Below are positions 37,188 to 45,986 of a stretch of DNA of 64,000 bases, in pieces. Position 1 is the first letter of the stretch. Each line of letters begins with the position of its first letter. A program made the translations under genes and the position numbers. The DNA is from Glandiceps talaboti (lineage: Eukaryota > Hemichordata > Enteropneusta > Spengelidae), in assembly GCF_964340395.1 (NCBI RefSeq), contig NC_135553.1, positions 25,634,449 to 25,698,448 on the forward strand. Direction: 5' to 3'. The notes below the pieces were generated by a model. The model saw nothing but the letters and a program-made list of their open reading frames with translations, had not been told where the DNA came from and did not search any database.

Positions 37188-37534
37188 TACATACACACAT
37201 ATACACATAAAAACGTTTATGTTTGTATGTGTATATGTGTCCATGATTAACGAGTGTAAAGGTGTAAATGTTATTTTTTATCATCTATACAGAATACATA
37301 ATACATTTCCGGCATTTTGTGAATGCATCCATTCAGGACACACTTTACTTTACAAGTTACACGTGTAAATTGTTGCAGGGCGGCAACTTTTTTTTGATAA
37401 TTCGTTTTAGAGGCCATTTCTACTTACCAACCGTTCATCTGATGTTGGGAGTTAATGTTAACACCCATTTCTACTAATTTTTTGACTCCATCTTCGTTCC
37501 CCAAGCACGCAAACTCACGTAAATTTTCTTCCAT
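30854..37534 (-). CDS. ANKRD40: Ankyrin repeat domain-containing protein 40
   Basis: Four coding exons on the minus strand, 37534-37428, 33385-33237, 32207-32022 and 31167-30854, join in frame through GT-AG introns to give 251 residues. Residues 1-85 form the ankyrin repeats (FACLGNEDGVKKLVEMGVNI, NGWTALHWACKRDHVNLAKY, LLEHGADKNVQTQKGEKAVH). The middle exon has MPSYLKYPPFPYN, matching the conserved VPNYLANPAFPF region of vertebrate ANKRD40. The last exon carries the family's C-terminal domain (LTYKNLLETCAKELRINADA, VLKIRKMPNTIVRKDKDVLR, LHDFQELELVLE) and ends KSRLVY. It is shorter than the vertebrate protein because the proline-rich middle is reduced. The biochemical role is poorly defined. 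Intron 1 (33386-37427) is a sink for mobile elements. The gene is divergent from LUC7L3. Confidence 0.95.
31735..31900. repeat. Dispersed repeat G, copy 1
   Basis: GTTTTCAAGGAAATCAACAA followed by TCTATTATTT matches GTTTTCAGGGAAATCAACAA followed by TCTATTATTT at about 61850. Weaker similarity continues for about 130 bp (GGCTGCCATATTACATTCTAAAA versus TTGTAGCCTATTATTGGATTCTAAAA is one aligned block). It lies in ANKRD40 intron 3. Confidence 0.6.
33492..33845. repeat. 78-bp tandem expansion inside a dispersed element (family H)
   Basis: CTGGGAACCCTGGTAATAGG starts units at 33492, 33571, 33649 and 33727 (period 78-79). The array ends in a different segment, GAGGTAGATTTTACCTACC. The single-copy relative at 43585-43720 has GGAAACCCTGGTAACAG, AGTTTCCCCAACATTGTGTC and CAGGTAGATTTTACCTACTT in the same order, so the array is an internal expansion of that element. 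Open minus frames of 110 and 71 codons are by-products. Confidence 0.85.
34264..34865. mobile_element. Dispersed element F with terminal inverted repeats
   Basis: The left end is AGGGACAACTGTACAATGTC. The right end in reverse complement is AGGGACAATCGCACAATATG. Internal purine/pyrimidine-rich blocks (CCTCCCCCTCCCCCTCCCC; a GGGGA run at 34808-34831) are near both ends, next to TCATTTAT/ATAAATGA-like motifs. An internal end-like copy (AGGGACACAATATCACACAA at about 34428) suggests nesting. Fragments occur at 22200-22412 and 35228-35316. Confidence 0.7.
35472..35872 (+). pseudogene. Decayed LINE reverse transcriptase, C-terminal end
   Basis: The plus strand gives AQQRLFFLRRMRRFQFP, then in a shifted frame LVKFYRTVSESV, then IIVWWGNATADDRKCLNRIV, STASSIIGCQLPFL, and after another shift KRAQSIVKDDFHPARNLF and FSFYPTAVRTLNE before a stop. 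The order QRLYFLR, FYR..ESV, WWGN, ASKIIGCQLP, HPA, F.P.A.R.LN is the standard C-terminal end of CR1/L2-like LINE polymerases. Frameshifts and in-frame stops show a dead copy inside ANKRD40 intron 1. Confidence 0.88.
36180..36520. repeat. Dispersed repeat-like segment in ANKRD40 intron 1
   Basis: A GC-richer block (GTGTCACTGCCGCTCACCGG, GTGAATTTAATCCCCATGAT) is followed at 36425-36500 by GTTTAAAGTTTATTTATT and two forms of an AAAGCGC motif (TAAAGCGCCTTTTC, AAAAGCGCTGTACA). The AAAGCGCTGTACA type of ending is common in invertebrate SINE-like repeats. Its element identity is not certain. Confidence 0.4.
37095..37195. repeat. (AC)n/(GCAC)n microsatellite
   Basis: Alternating CA, CG and GCAC tracts form a purine-pyrimidine alternation of about 100 bp in ANKRD40 intron 1, a little over 200 bp downstream of its first coding exon. 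Such DNA can adopt Z-form. Confidence 0.95.
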
Positions 37535-37916
37535 CCTGTAGTGTGTTGAGCAGTTCGGCAGCAGATAACCTGTAGTACAGTGAGGTCATCGATAATAATG
37601 TTGCTCGAGAACGAGGCTGATATTACGACCGCCTGGCGTACAAAAAACTTGTTCAGTAATATATTCAGACTGCTGAATACGGAATTTTGCAGCGTTTGTG
37701 TTAAAATATATTTTTCCCCCGAAAGCTGAATCAAATAAAACAAGTGTATATTGTGCTATTTTTTCCGAGTGAAACGACTAAAATACGTATTTATCCGCCA
37801 TATAAAGGTGACGTTATTTTCCAACAATTTCATCACCATTCGCCTAGGTGGTTTATCACACAACGGGGGATTTTCCGAACAGATATTCTAGCGGCCAGTA
37901 GTAGCTACATGAAGAA
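37535..37916. promoter_or_regulatory. Bidirectional promoter of ANKRD40 and LUC7L3
   Basis: 382 bp separate the divergent start codons. The LUC7L3 leader holds upstream ATGs. One at 37744 opens a 68-codon frame that ends at 37950, overlapping the LUC7L3 start in another frame. A second ATG in that frame at 37909 has T at -3, a weak context. The LUC7L3 ATG (GAAGAAATGC) has G at -3. Transcription starts cannot be placed, so whether the upstream frame is in the mRNA is unknown. Confidence 0.65.
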
Positions 37917-40900
37917 ATGCAGACCGCAGCCTCGTTGTTGGACGAGTTAATGGGAAGAGATCGTAATCTCTTACCCAATGAAAAAGTTCAAGAAATAAGC
38001 TGGGATTCGCCAGGGGTATGTATAGTGTATTTTGAAGCAGCTATTGCTTAATTTTACGTTTCGTGTTTTATCTCAAAACGTCATGTGCATGTGCGCGGAC
38101 GCCATTTTGAGCTTTGTGATGTATGTACCACTGCACTTTCACATTCCAAGTGAGCATAGCTGTTTGTCGACTCGTCTTTTCTGCAGATTAATTAATGTAT
38201 TCCGTACAGTGAACAATGAGGAGTAAAATACAATCACGTCATTACACCCTATTAGCTTCGCGTCACGATGTTGAACGAAGCTAGCAACAGCATTATGAAA
38301 ATCCCACGCAGTACACTACTACTAGTACTACTACATTGTTATAGTACTGCGTGTAGAAGTGTAGAAGTAATACCCGAGACAGTGAGAGCTACACCAAGCA
38401 CCAGTGTAAATTTGTCACACTTTCAGGAATAAAAAGTTGTAAGTCATATTACATGTAAAACATAGTGCAAAATGTGGGCAACTAGGCAAGACATCCCCCT
38501 GTACTTACGTGAGAAAAGAAAACTGGGTAAATAACTAGTATTCACTTTGTCATATTGTGTGTGAGTAATTGTAAACATGTGCATAGGATTAAAAGTGCTT
38601 TAATAAAAGTTAAAGGGGAACAAAGGCAAGACTTGATTTCATCATAGCTGCTTTAGTTGATCTCTCTGGTTAGTCACTCAAAATCTCTAAAAAAAATAAA
38701 AATATTCAAATCAGCCATGAACAGTCCTGCTATACACTGGTTTAGGGAATTATGGGTATATAAACAAGGAAGGTGCTTCATTAAGAATGCTTTTGTCACC
38801 AGAACCCATATCCATTAGTCTGGCTATTGCTTATACCTCTGTCATATGGAAATGAAAATTCTAAGATGCCATGTCCCTGTAATGTGTGTACATACTGATT
38901 CATTTAAATAAGTCAAACTAGTTGTCATTGTAGAAAGGACTGCACACTCAGATAGCCCAGGCTATTGGGTGAAATTTTCAATATGTTATCAGTTTTGACA
39001 ATGTAATCACAACAAGCTGTTGATGCAAGGGCTAGAGAGGTATGACCAGCTAACAATGCATCTCAAAGTGCTGTAAACAGGCTAATACCATGGTAGGAAG
39101 ATTTTCAATTTTCAGGGTACACCTGTAATATAACCTTTTTTGTGTGTCTTCTAGGTATGCAAGTATTATCTTGTTGATTTCTGTCCACATGAGTTGTTTA
39201 TAAACACAAGGTCAGACCTAGGTAAGTACTGAACTTTGGTTAAGTTTAGTGAACATTTATGTCTGAATACACAAATATTTAATGTCAGAAAATGATGGAG
39301 ATTCAAATAACAATCGGTGTACATTTATCCATCGTTACAAAATGTTTGAATCACATGGACAATACATTAAAACTACATGAGTTGAGTTACAAACATTTAA
39401 TCAGTTTGTTCCGTCTTTTAATACAGAAGAACTGTAAAAGGTTAAACAACGCAGTTTCACTGAAATTTCCTGTGTGAAATTTCTTTGTATGTAAAGACTT
39501 CTTATTACATACATCATGACATGTATGATAGGTGATTTAGTATGGTAACATTTACAGAATCCCAATACACTTGGTTCATAATGTATGAGAGGTAAACCCA
39601 TACAAATGGGAGAACTTTCATTGATTCTACTGTTTATTGTGCATAACACACAATTCTTGTTACAGAAACGTCCCAGAGGAAATTAACAAAATAGCCAGAA
39701 AATGACATTGATTTGTCTACTGATGCTTAATGTTATTAATTGTTTAAATACTTGAATCACACAGGTCCTTGTGAAAAAATACATGATGATTCATTAAGGA
39801 GAGAGTAAGTATTAAGAGATATTTAAAATCATCCCCATGTCTTTGACAACTTGACACATGAATACAAACCTGGTGCACATGGAGGCATTAGGAGCCTGTT
39901 GAAGGTAGTTGGAAGCCATTTTGAGGCAAATGTCCCCTACCAGCTGGCTCCATACTGCCTCATAGACACCATGTTCATATCCGGCCCATCTCTGAAATTG
40001 GCCAGACCAGTATTGCCCTTTGTCATATCCAGATATTACCTTCTACCATATCCAAATGTAGAAAATAGAGATAGCAGTGTTTTGTTGCTATGAAACAAAT
40101 AACAATATTGGTTCCCTGTGAAGACACCATGGGCTGATCGTTATTAGTGACCTTCCCATGTTTATAAAACGCAGGAAGAAAAACTTGCCCATTTTCCCCG
40201 TGTCAATATGCAGATTTGGTGCATAACTTGACCTTGTAATGTGCAGATATTTCACCGACATATTCAGTCTTATCCATTGTGCTCAACTAAAGTCATTCAC
40301 AGTACCAGTGTGTTGTTTATAAATTGTATTTATAGCAATGTGTAGGAGGCTGTTAGCAATGATATGGGTTGCTTGTAAAAGTAATCAAAAGATTAATGTA
40401 CTTGTCAAAATGTATAAAATAAAATTCACTATGATCTGTCATTGGATATTGGAAAACATGTTGACTGCACTCTTGCTGTCTTGTCAATTGAGATGATGTA
40501 GAGAACAAAATCTTCTAGATAAGAAAATCAGTCTGTTACAAAAAGTGAAAATGATTGAAAAACTTTTGGAATTTTTAAATATGTAAACCCTGTTATTTAT
40601 AATATGGTTTGTTTTTTGATAGTTATGAAAGAAGTGCCAGACGTGGTAAAGTTGGGTACGATGAAGATTTCTTACACTATCTGCAACAAATCATGGCAGA
40701 TGTCGACAGACGAATTCGTCGTGGTCATGCTCGTCTTGTTATTCCTCCAAGCATGGGTGGGAAAGGTCCCAACACGGGTGGTATGTCCAAGAATGATGAG
40801 AAGATTTCTGTGTTGACAGACAGAATCAATGGTCTCGTAGAACAAATTGAAGAACTAGGAAATGAAGGCAAAGTAGAGGAAGCTCAGGGTGTAATGAAAC

Positions 40901-43900
40901 TCCTGGACCAGCTGAAAGAAGAACGAGAACAACTTAGTAATGTAAGTACTTTCTACATTACTAATTTACTAGCTTCTGATAGATTCATTTTACTACAGCC
41001 ACTAAGTTCATTACCAGAGAAAACTTCTGCATTTTCTCCGAGTGAAGTGAATCAGAAATTAGAATAAGCAAATGTCCATGGTATTTCTGTCTTGAAAACA
41101 ACTATGAGTATAGCTATATGCTTCAATACTTGGGACCTGAAATAACATTTTACCAGATGCTAGAGGGTCAAAATACATTGACTTACTCTGATGTGCACCT
41201 ATAGTAAAGTTGAGTGGAAGTCATGATGTCAACCAAGAAATAGAATATAGTTTCTATGACACACCTAGGAAGTGAAATTTTATTTCAGGTAATGGGAGTT
41301 ACAGTTAGAAAGAACGAGTACGTTGTTCTGTGTTTTGTGGGTTTTTTTAAAATTAGCATCGTGCAGTGTAATTAACCGAGTCCTTCTGTACCCATTTCAG
41401 AGTATGAACAGTATTGGAGCTCAAGAGAAACAAATGGAAGTATGTGAAGTTTGTGGAGCATTTCTTATTGTAGGCGATGCACAGTCAAGGGTTGACGATC
41501 ACCTGATGGGTAAACAACACATGGGATATGCCAAGATCAAAGCTACTATTGAAGAACTCAAGGTTAGTAAAAAGTCACATTTCCCTGTCTGAAACTTAAT
41601 TTGCTTGATTATTTCCATCATAAAATCCTAATAACTTAAAGTAACAAAAGAGCAGTGTTATAGTTATCGACTTCTCTTGTGATGGAAGAAAGTCATTGCT
41701 TAGAACCTACAACTCTATAGGTGTGAAGCTTGGAGAGAATCCCGATAATTGCATCAAATACTGTATGATGTGTAGTCATAATTTCAGTACCACTGTCAAA
41801 GAAACATGAAAATGAATTCCCACTTGTGTGTCAAGGAAATAGATTAAGTTTGTAGTTTTAAACCTGATCCACTGCCTTCCATTCAGTTAAGTGGTCCTGT
41901 AGGTCCAGAGATGAGAGAGACTTACAGTTGCCCAGGTGTCTACACTTTCATTAATTACTTCGAGCTAAATCAATCTCATTGTCCCAATTACAAGAAGTCA
42001 AATTATTGTCATTCTTGCAGAACAAAAATCGTAAACTGGATGAAGAGAAGGAGCAAGAAAGACAGCAAGAAAGAGAGAGCAGAGAAAGGGAAAGAGAGAG
42101 GGAACGAGAAGAGCGAATGAGAAAAGTTGAAGAAAAGGAACGTGAAAGGAGGAGAGAGAGGGAAAAGGAAAGGGAACGAGAAAGGCACAGGGAAAGACGA
42201 CGTTCAAGATCAAGAGAAAGGAGACGACATAGGAGTAGATCGAGAGAGAGACGTTCTCGAAGTCGGGAAAAGAAACGAAGAAGTAGAAGCCATGAACGAG
42301 GAAGAGATAGAGACCGAGACAGAGACAGAGATAGAGACCGAGATAGAGATAGAAACAGATATAGAGACAAAGACAGAGACAGGGACAGAGAGAGGTAAAG
42401 TGGCATGTGGTACAATGTATAGAAGTGACATTTTGTACTATTTGACAGGGTTGTCCAATCCTGTAATGATGAAATTGAGATGCATTGCCTCAACTATATT
42501 TCGATATTGAAGATCAGTTCACTCGTAAAAACTGTCATTTTGTTTGTCTGTGTGCATGGTACTGTCATTTGTGTTTGTATGTGTGCATGGTACTGTCATT
42601 GTGTTTGTGAGTATGTGTGCATGGTACTGTCATTGCGATTGTGAGTATGTGTGCATGGTACTGTCATTGTGTTTGTGCTCGGTTCTCCATTGTTTTTACA
42701 GGATCGTATACATGTAAGCTGTTATTGTAGTCCACATTTAGTTCTGTGTAATGTCTGACATTGTGTTTTGTTATGCCTCTAACAGAGACAGAAGAAAACG
42801 TTCCAGAAGTCGTGAAAAATCACATTCTCGTAGTAGGAGAAGTGAGTCAAGGTCACATAGTGAGGATCGCAAGCATTCCAAAGGTATGGTGGATTTAGTA
42901 TCTCTACATCAAATATACTGAAGTAACTGTAGGCAGCCAATCCATCAGCAATGCGTTCCAGAATAGTTAACCAGATTTTCAAACTTGGTTCCAATCACTC
43001 TGATTAAAATCTGGTGTGGTGTAAGTGGCTAGATGTCTTTACTTACTTCTATTTCCATCTTGTTTTGTCGTTTGTTTTGTTCTGGGTGACCACCGCCTTC
43101 CCACATCTAACCCTGTGTAATAGAAAATCTTGTTTGAATCTCGCGCTTTTGAGTAGCCAATCAGGATGAGCGTTACGTTTGCAGCTGAGCACACGAGAAA
43201 TTGAAGAAAAAACCCCCAAATGTACACATGGAAGATGGTGTTGATGACGACCTGGCGGTGGCAGCGGCATCTCTCCAAACAATTTTGAAAGAAGCGTGCT
43301 GATTGGTTGAAGAAACCTTTCAAGATCCTTGAGATTCAAACGAGATTTCCTATTACACAGGTCAGATGTGGGAAGGTGGCGATCACTAAGAACAAAACAA
43401 ATGACTCAAAATGATGGAAATAGAGGTAAATAAATACATCTAGCCACTTTCACCACTTTGGATTTTAATTAGATGGGGTTCCAATGGTCCTGAAAAATAC
43501 CACTTTTGATCAAATTTACTAGTAAAAATTTGTATTATTATTGTTCAAGATCAGACTGCAATCATTTCTGCTACAACATACTGTGTCTTTGCTAAGGTTG
43601 GAAACCCTGGTAACAGAAAGGGGGAAATCTGGTAATACTAGAATTAGTTTCCCCAACATTGTGTCATAATGTAATAACTTTAAAATGTGCCTGGGGAACT
43701 CAGGTAGATTTTACCTACTTACTGCACTTAGCAAAAAACACTGAACATGTCATCTTGTGTTTTTTGTTTCCAAAAGAGAGGACAAGTGAAAGTCCAAGGA
43801 AGGAGATGGTACATGAAGAATACAGGGATGGGGAAATGGAAACAGAGAAGATAGAAGACAGGAATGATCATAGAGAAGGTGACTGATTTTCAAGTGAAAG

Positions 43901-45676
43901 GTGAGTGTTTGGTGCATAGTCCCTGTAGGACCACCATAGTGTCCTACAAAAAACATTCACAGGTGAGTGGATCTGTTGCTAGCTTGGAAAAAAAAGGAAA
44001 GGGTCATAAACTGAAACTGTCAGTTACCAGAACTGCAATATTAGTTTACTATATTGGTTGGAAAAAAATATAGTCATAAACTACAACTGTCAGTTATCAG
44101 ATCTGAAAAATTTGTTTGTTAAATTGGAACTGAAGTTACCAAAAAAAGACAATTCTCGATTTCCAATTCTTTGGTTTGATTTTGAGAATCCAGACTAGAG
44201 ATTCAAACAGATAGTAGAGAACATGTTAATTAGTCAGGAAAGTAGATGGCGTTGTCATATGTTAATTAGTCAGGAAAGTGAACATGAACAGATACTTTGC
44301 AAGTCTCCAGTATGCAGTGCAAGTTCAAATACCAACAATTTTCTTAAGTGTGGTCAGCCAGCACCAAAGAACCTTGAAAAGTGTTATGGCACCATAACTT
44401 CTTGCATTATACTGTTGCATTGTGTAAAACAAAAGATGTCCCACCAATTTACCATGAACAGTGATATCAGTTATTAGGTAGTTTTACAAAATAACTATAC
44501 CAAGATCTTTATAATTTTCCAGTGCTTTTCACTTTCCTATCCAAAGTTTTGTTTGAAATATGTGTTAAGAAATAGGTAGTAGTACAGTAATACTAATTGA
44601 TGTGGCACATTGGGTGAAATGATGAATACATCAAGATAAATTACTTGGTGATTTTGAAGCTTTTCACTATCTGTCCAAACTTTTAATATAGTATAGAATA
44701 TACATGGCAAGCCAAAGTAGGTATAGAGAGGAAACTCTACATTTTGAATATCACAACATTCAGTTCATTGTGTATGTGAGTGACGAAAGGTGAAAATGTG
44801 CGTAGCACATCACCAATGTTATTGGTGGTGGAGCATATAACTAAAAGATTTGATTCCGCAATAAAAAATTGTTATCATAAAACTAAAACCAATTGTGTAA
44901 GAATGCTAGTACATCATCAGTTTTGTTGAAGTGTGATTTGTATGATGTTTGAACCATTTCTGGTTTCCTCAACAACAACAACAAATGAGTACAATTTATG
45001 GTATTGCTCAAGACAATGGCAGTGTGAAATGTGTATGTGTGTATATGCAATACAAACCCTGTGTTGAAGATCTATAACTGATGCCATAAATTCTACAAAC
45101 ATTTATACAAAGAACTGTTATGTAAAAGCCAAGTTTGTGTTGATTCGCAAATAACAACGAAGACGTTGAGGAAAAGGCGGCTTGTAAATAAATGTGGTTT
45201 CAGGTGATATGCGGAGCACCAATATGAACAACAGGACACCTCATAACAGGTATTCCTTACAAGTGGTCATTGCGTAGCTGTCAAGCATGGGTACATCATT
45301 TTTCAACTTCACTTTTATTTCTCTTTAATTTCAAGACTTATTTGATAAGTTTCAAGAGTGAATTCTAAAAGTCAAAGTCTAGTCAATTGATTTTTTTAAC
45401 GAGAAGATAAATATTAAGTTCTCTATGTTGGATTTCATGGTTTTTGGAGTTGAAAATGCTTTTACTTTTTTTTGGGTAGTTTTTCATTGTACCATTTACA
45501 CTGAACAGTTTACTTATGTGCACCGACTCTGATATAAAGTTTATGGACAATTACACTTTTTGTTGATTTAATATAAATCTGCACCTTGTCCAGCTAAGAA
45601 GACTCTGAATATGTACTAAAACTGTTTTTGTGTTTTCTTCTGTGTCAATCTTGTTCGTTTGAACAGGTCAAGCTAA
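37917..45676 (+). CDS. LUC7L3: LUC7-like protein 3 (U1 snRNP-associated splicing factor)
   Basis: Ten coding exons fit in frame: 37917-38015, 39155-39221, 39765-39804, 40623-40941, 41401-41562, 42021-42394, 42786-42883, 43777-43878, 45204-45249 and 45667-45676, about 438 residues. MQTAASLLDELMGRDRNLLP opens the LUC7 domain. The first zinc finger is C35-x7-C43-x14-C58-x3-H62. The middle has GKVGYDEDFLHYLQQIMADV and RRIRRGHARL. The second finger, C190-x2-C193-x15-H209-x5-H215, lies in MEVCEVCGAFLIVGDAQSRV and DDHLMGKQHMGYAKIKAT, almost identical to vertebrates. From about residue 235 an RE/RD/RS tail follows, as in LUC7L3/CROP. The family acts in the nucleus on 5' splice-site choice with U1 snRNP. 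If exon 8 is not spliced at 43878, a stop at 43886 gives 422 residues. The last two tiny exons are the least certain part. Confidence 0.94.
38305..38353. repeat. Short hairpin in LUC7L3 intron 1
   Basis: CACGCAGTAC (38305-38314) pairs with GTACTGCGTG (38344-38353). The loop holds ACTACTACTAGTACTACTAC, itself partly self-complementary. Confidence 0.7.
42530..42680. repeat. 34-bp tandem repeat, four copies, in LUC7L3 intron 6
   Basis: GCATGGTACTGTCAT recurs at about 42554, 42585, 42619 and 42653, separated by GTGTTTGTGAGTATGTGT-like spacers. Confidence 0.85.
42985..43485. mobile_element. Non-autonomous DNA element, family E, with long terminal inverted repeats
   Basis: Arms of about 165 bp flank a unique middle of about 170 bp in LUC7L3 intron 7. 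Left blocks GATTAAAATCTGGTGTGGTG, AAGTGGCTAGATG, CTATTTCCATC, GACCACCGCCTTCCCACATC and TGTGTAATAG recur inverted on the right (AATTAAAATCC, AAGTGGCTAGATG, CTATTTCCATC, GATCGCCACCTTCCCACATC, TGTGTAATAG). The middle carries an ATG frame at 43228-43302 encoding MEDGVDDDLAVAAASLQTIL plus KEAC. No transposase domain remains. Confidence 0.8.
43585..43720. repeat. Dispersed element H, single-copy form
   Basis: Shares GGAAACCCTGGTAA, AGTTTCCC and GGTAGATTTTACCTAC, in order, with the tandemly expanded copy at 33492-33845. It lies immediately upstream of LUC7L3 exon 8 (43777). Confidence 0.65.
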
Positions 45677-45980
45677 TACAAAAATGGAATATTAACCAGG
45701 AAATTGGACGGATTGGAACATCAGGAAGACTGACGTCATGTCATCATGCTGACATCAACAGTTAGAAAAAAGACAAGGTGAACCTTAGGTATATTGCATT
45801 ATCCTTGATTGAACTGTTCCACCAGTCAGTTTTGTTTTCAAATTTAGTCAATCATTTTCCTACTTTTTAACACGTAGATCAGACAAAATTCAGGGTAGTG
45901 TTGCTTTCTTAGATAGTATTGATAGCATTGGCTTTGAAATTGAAACCTATAGTAATCATCACTTCATTCTGACTTCAAAT

Positions 45981-45986
45981 AATAAA
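45981..45986 (+). terminator. Candidate polyadenylation signal of LUC7L3
   Basis: AATAAA lies 304 bases after the proposed stop at 45676. Further signals downstream could also be used. Confidence 0.35.

Noticed and set aside
37474-37743. 89-codon minus-strand frame over the ANKRD40 start
   Set aside because: It is a different frame from the ANKRD40 first exon, which is supported by conserved ankyrin residues and exact splice phase.
41951-42493. 180-codon minus-strand Leu/Ser-rich frame
   Set aside because: It is antisense to the Arg/Glu/Asp-rich exon of LUC7L3. Low-complexity GA-rich coding DNA leaves the opposite strand open.
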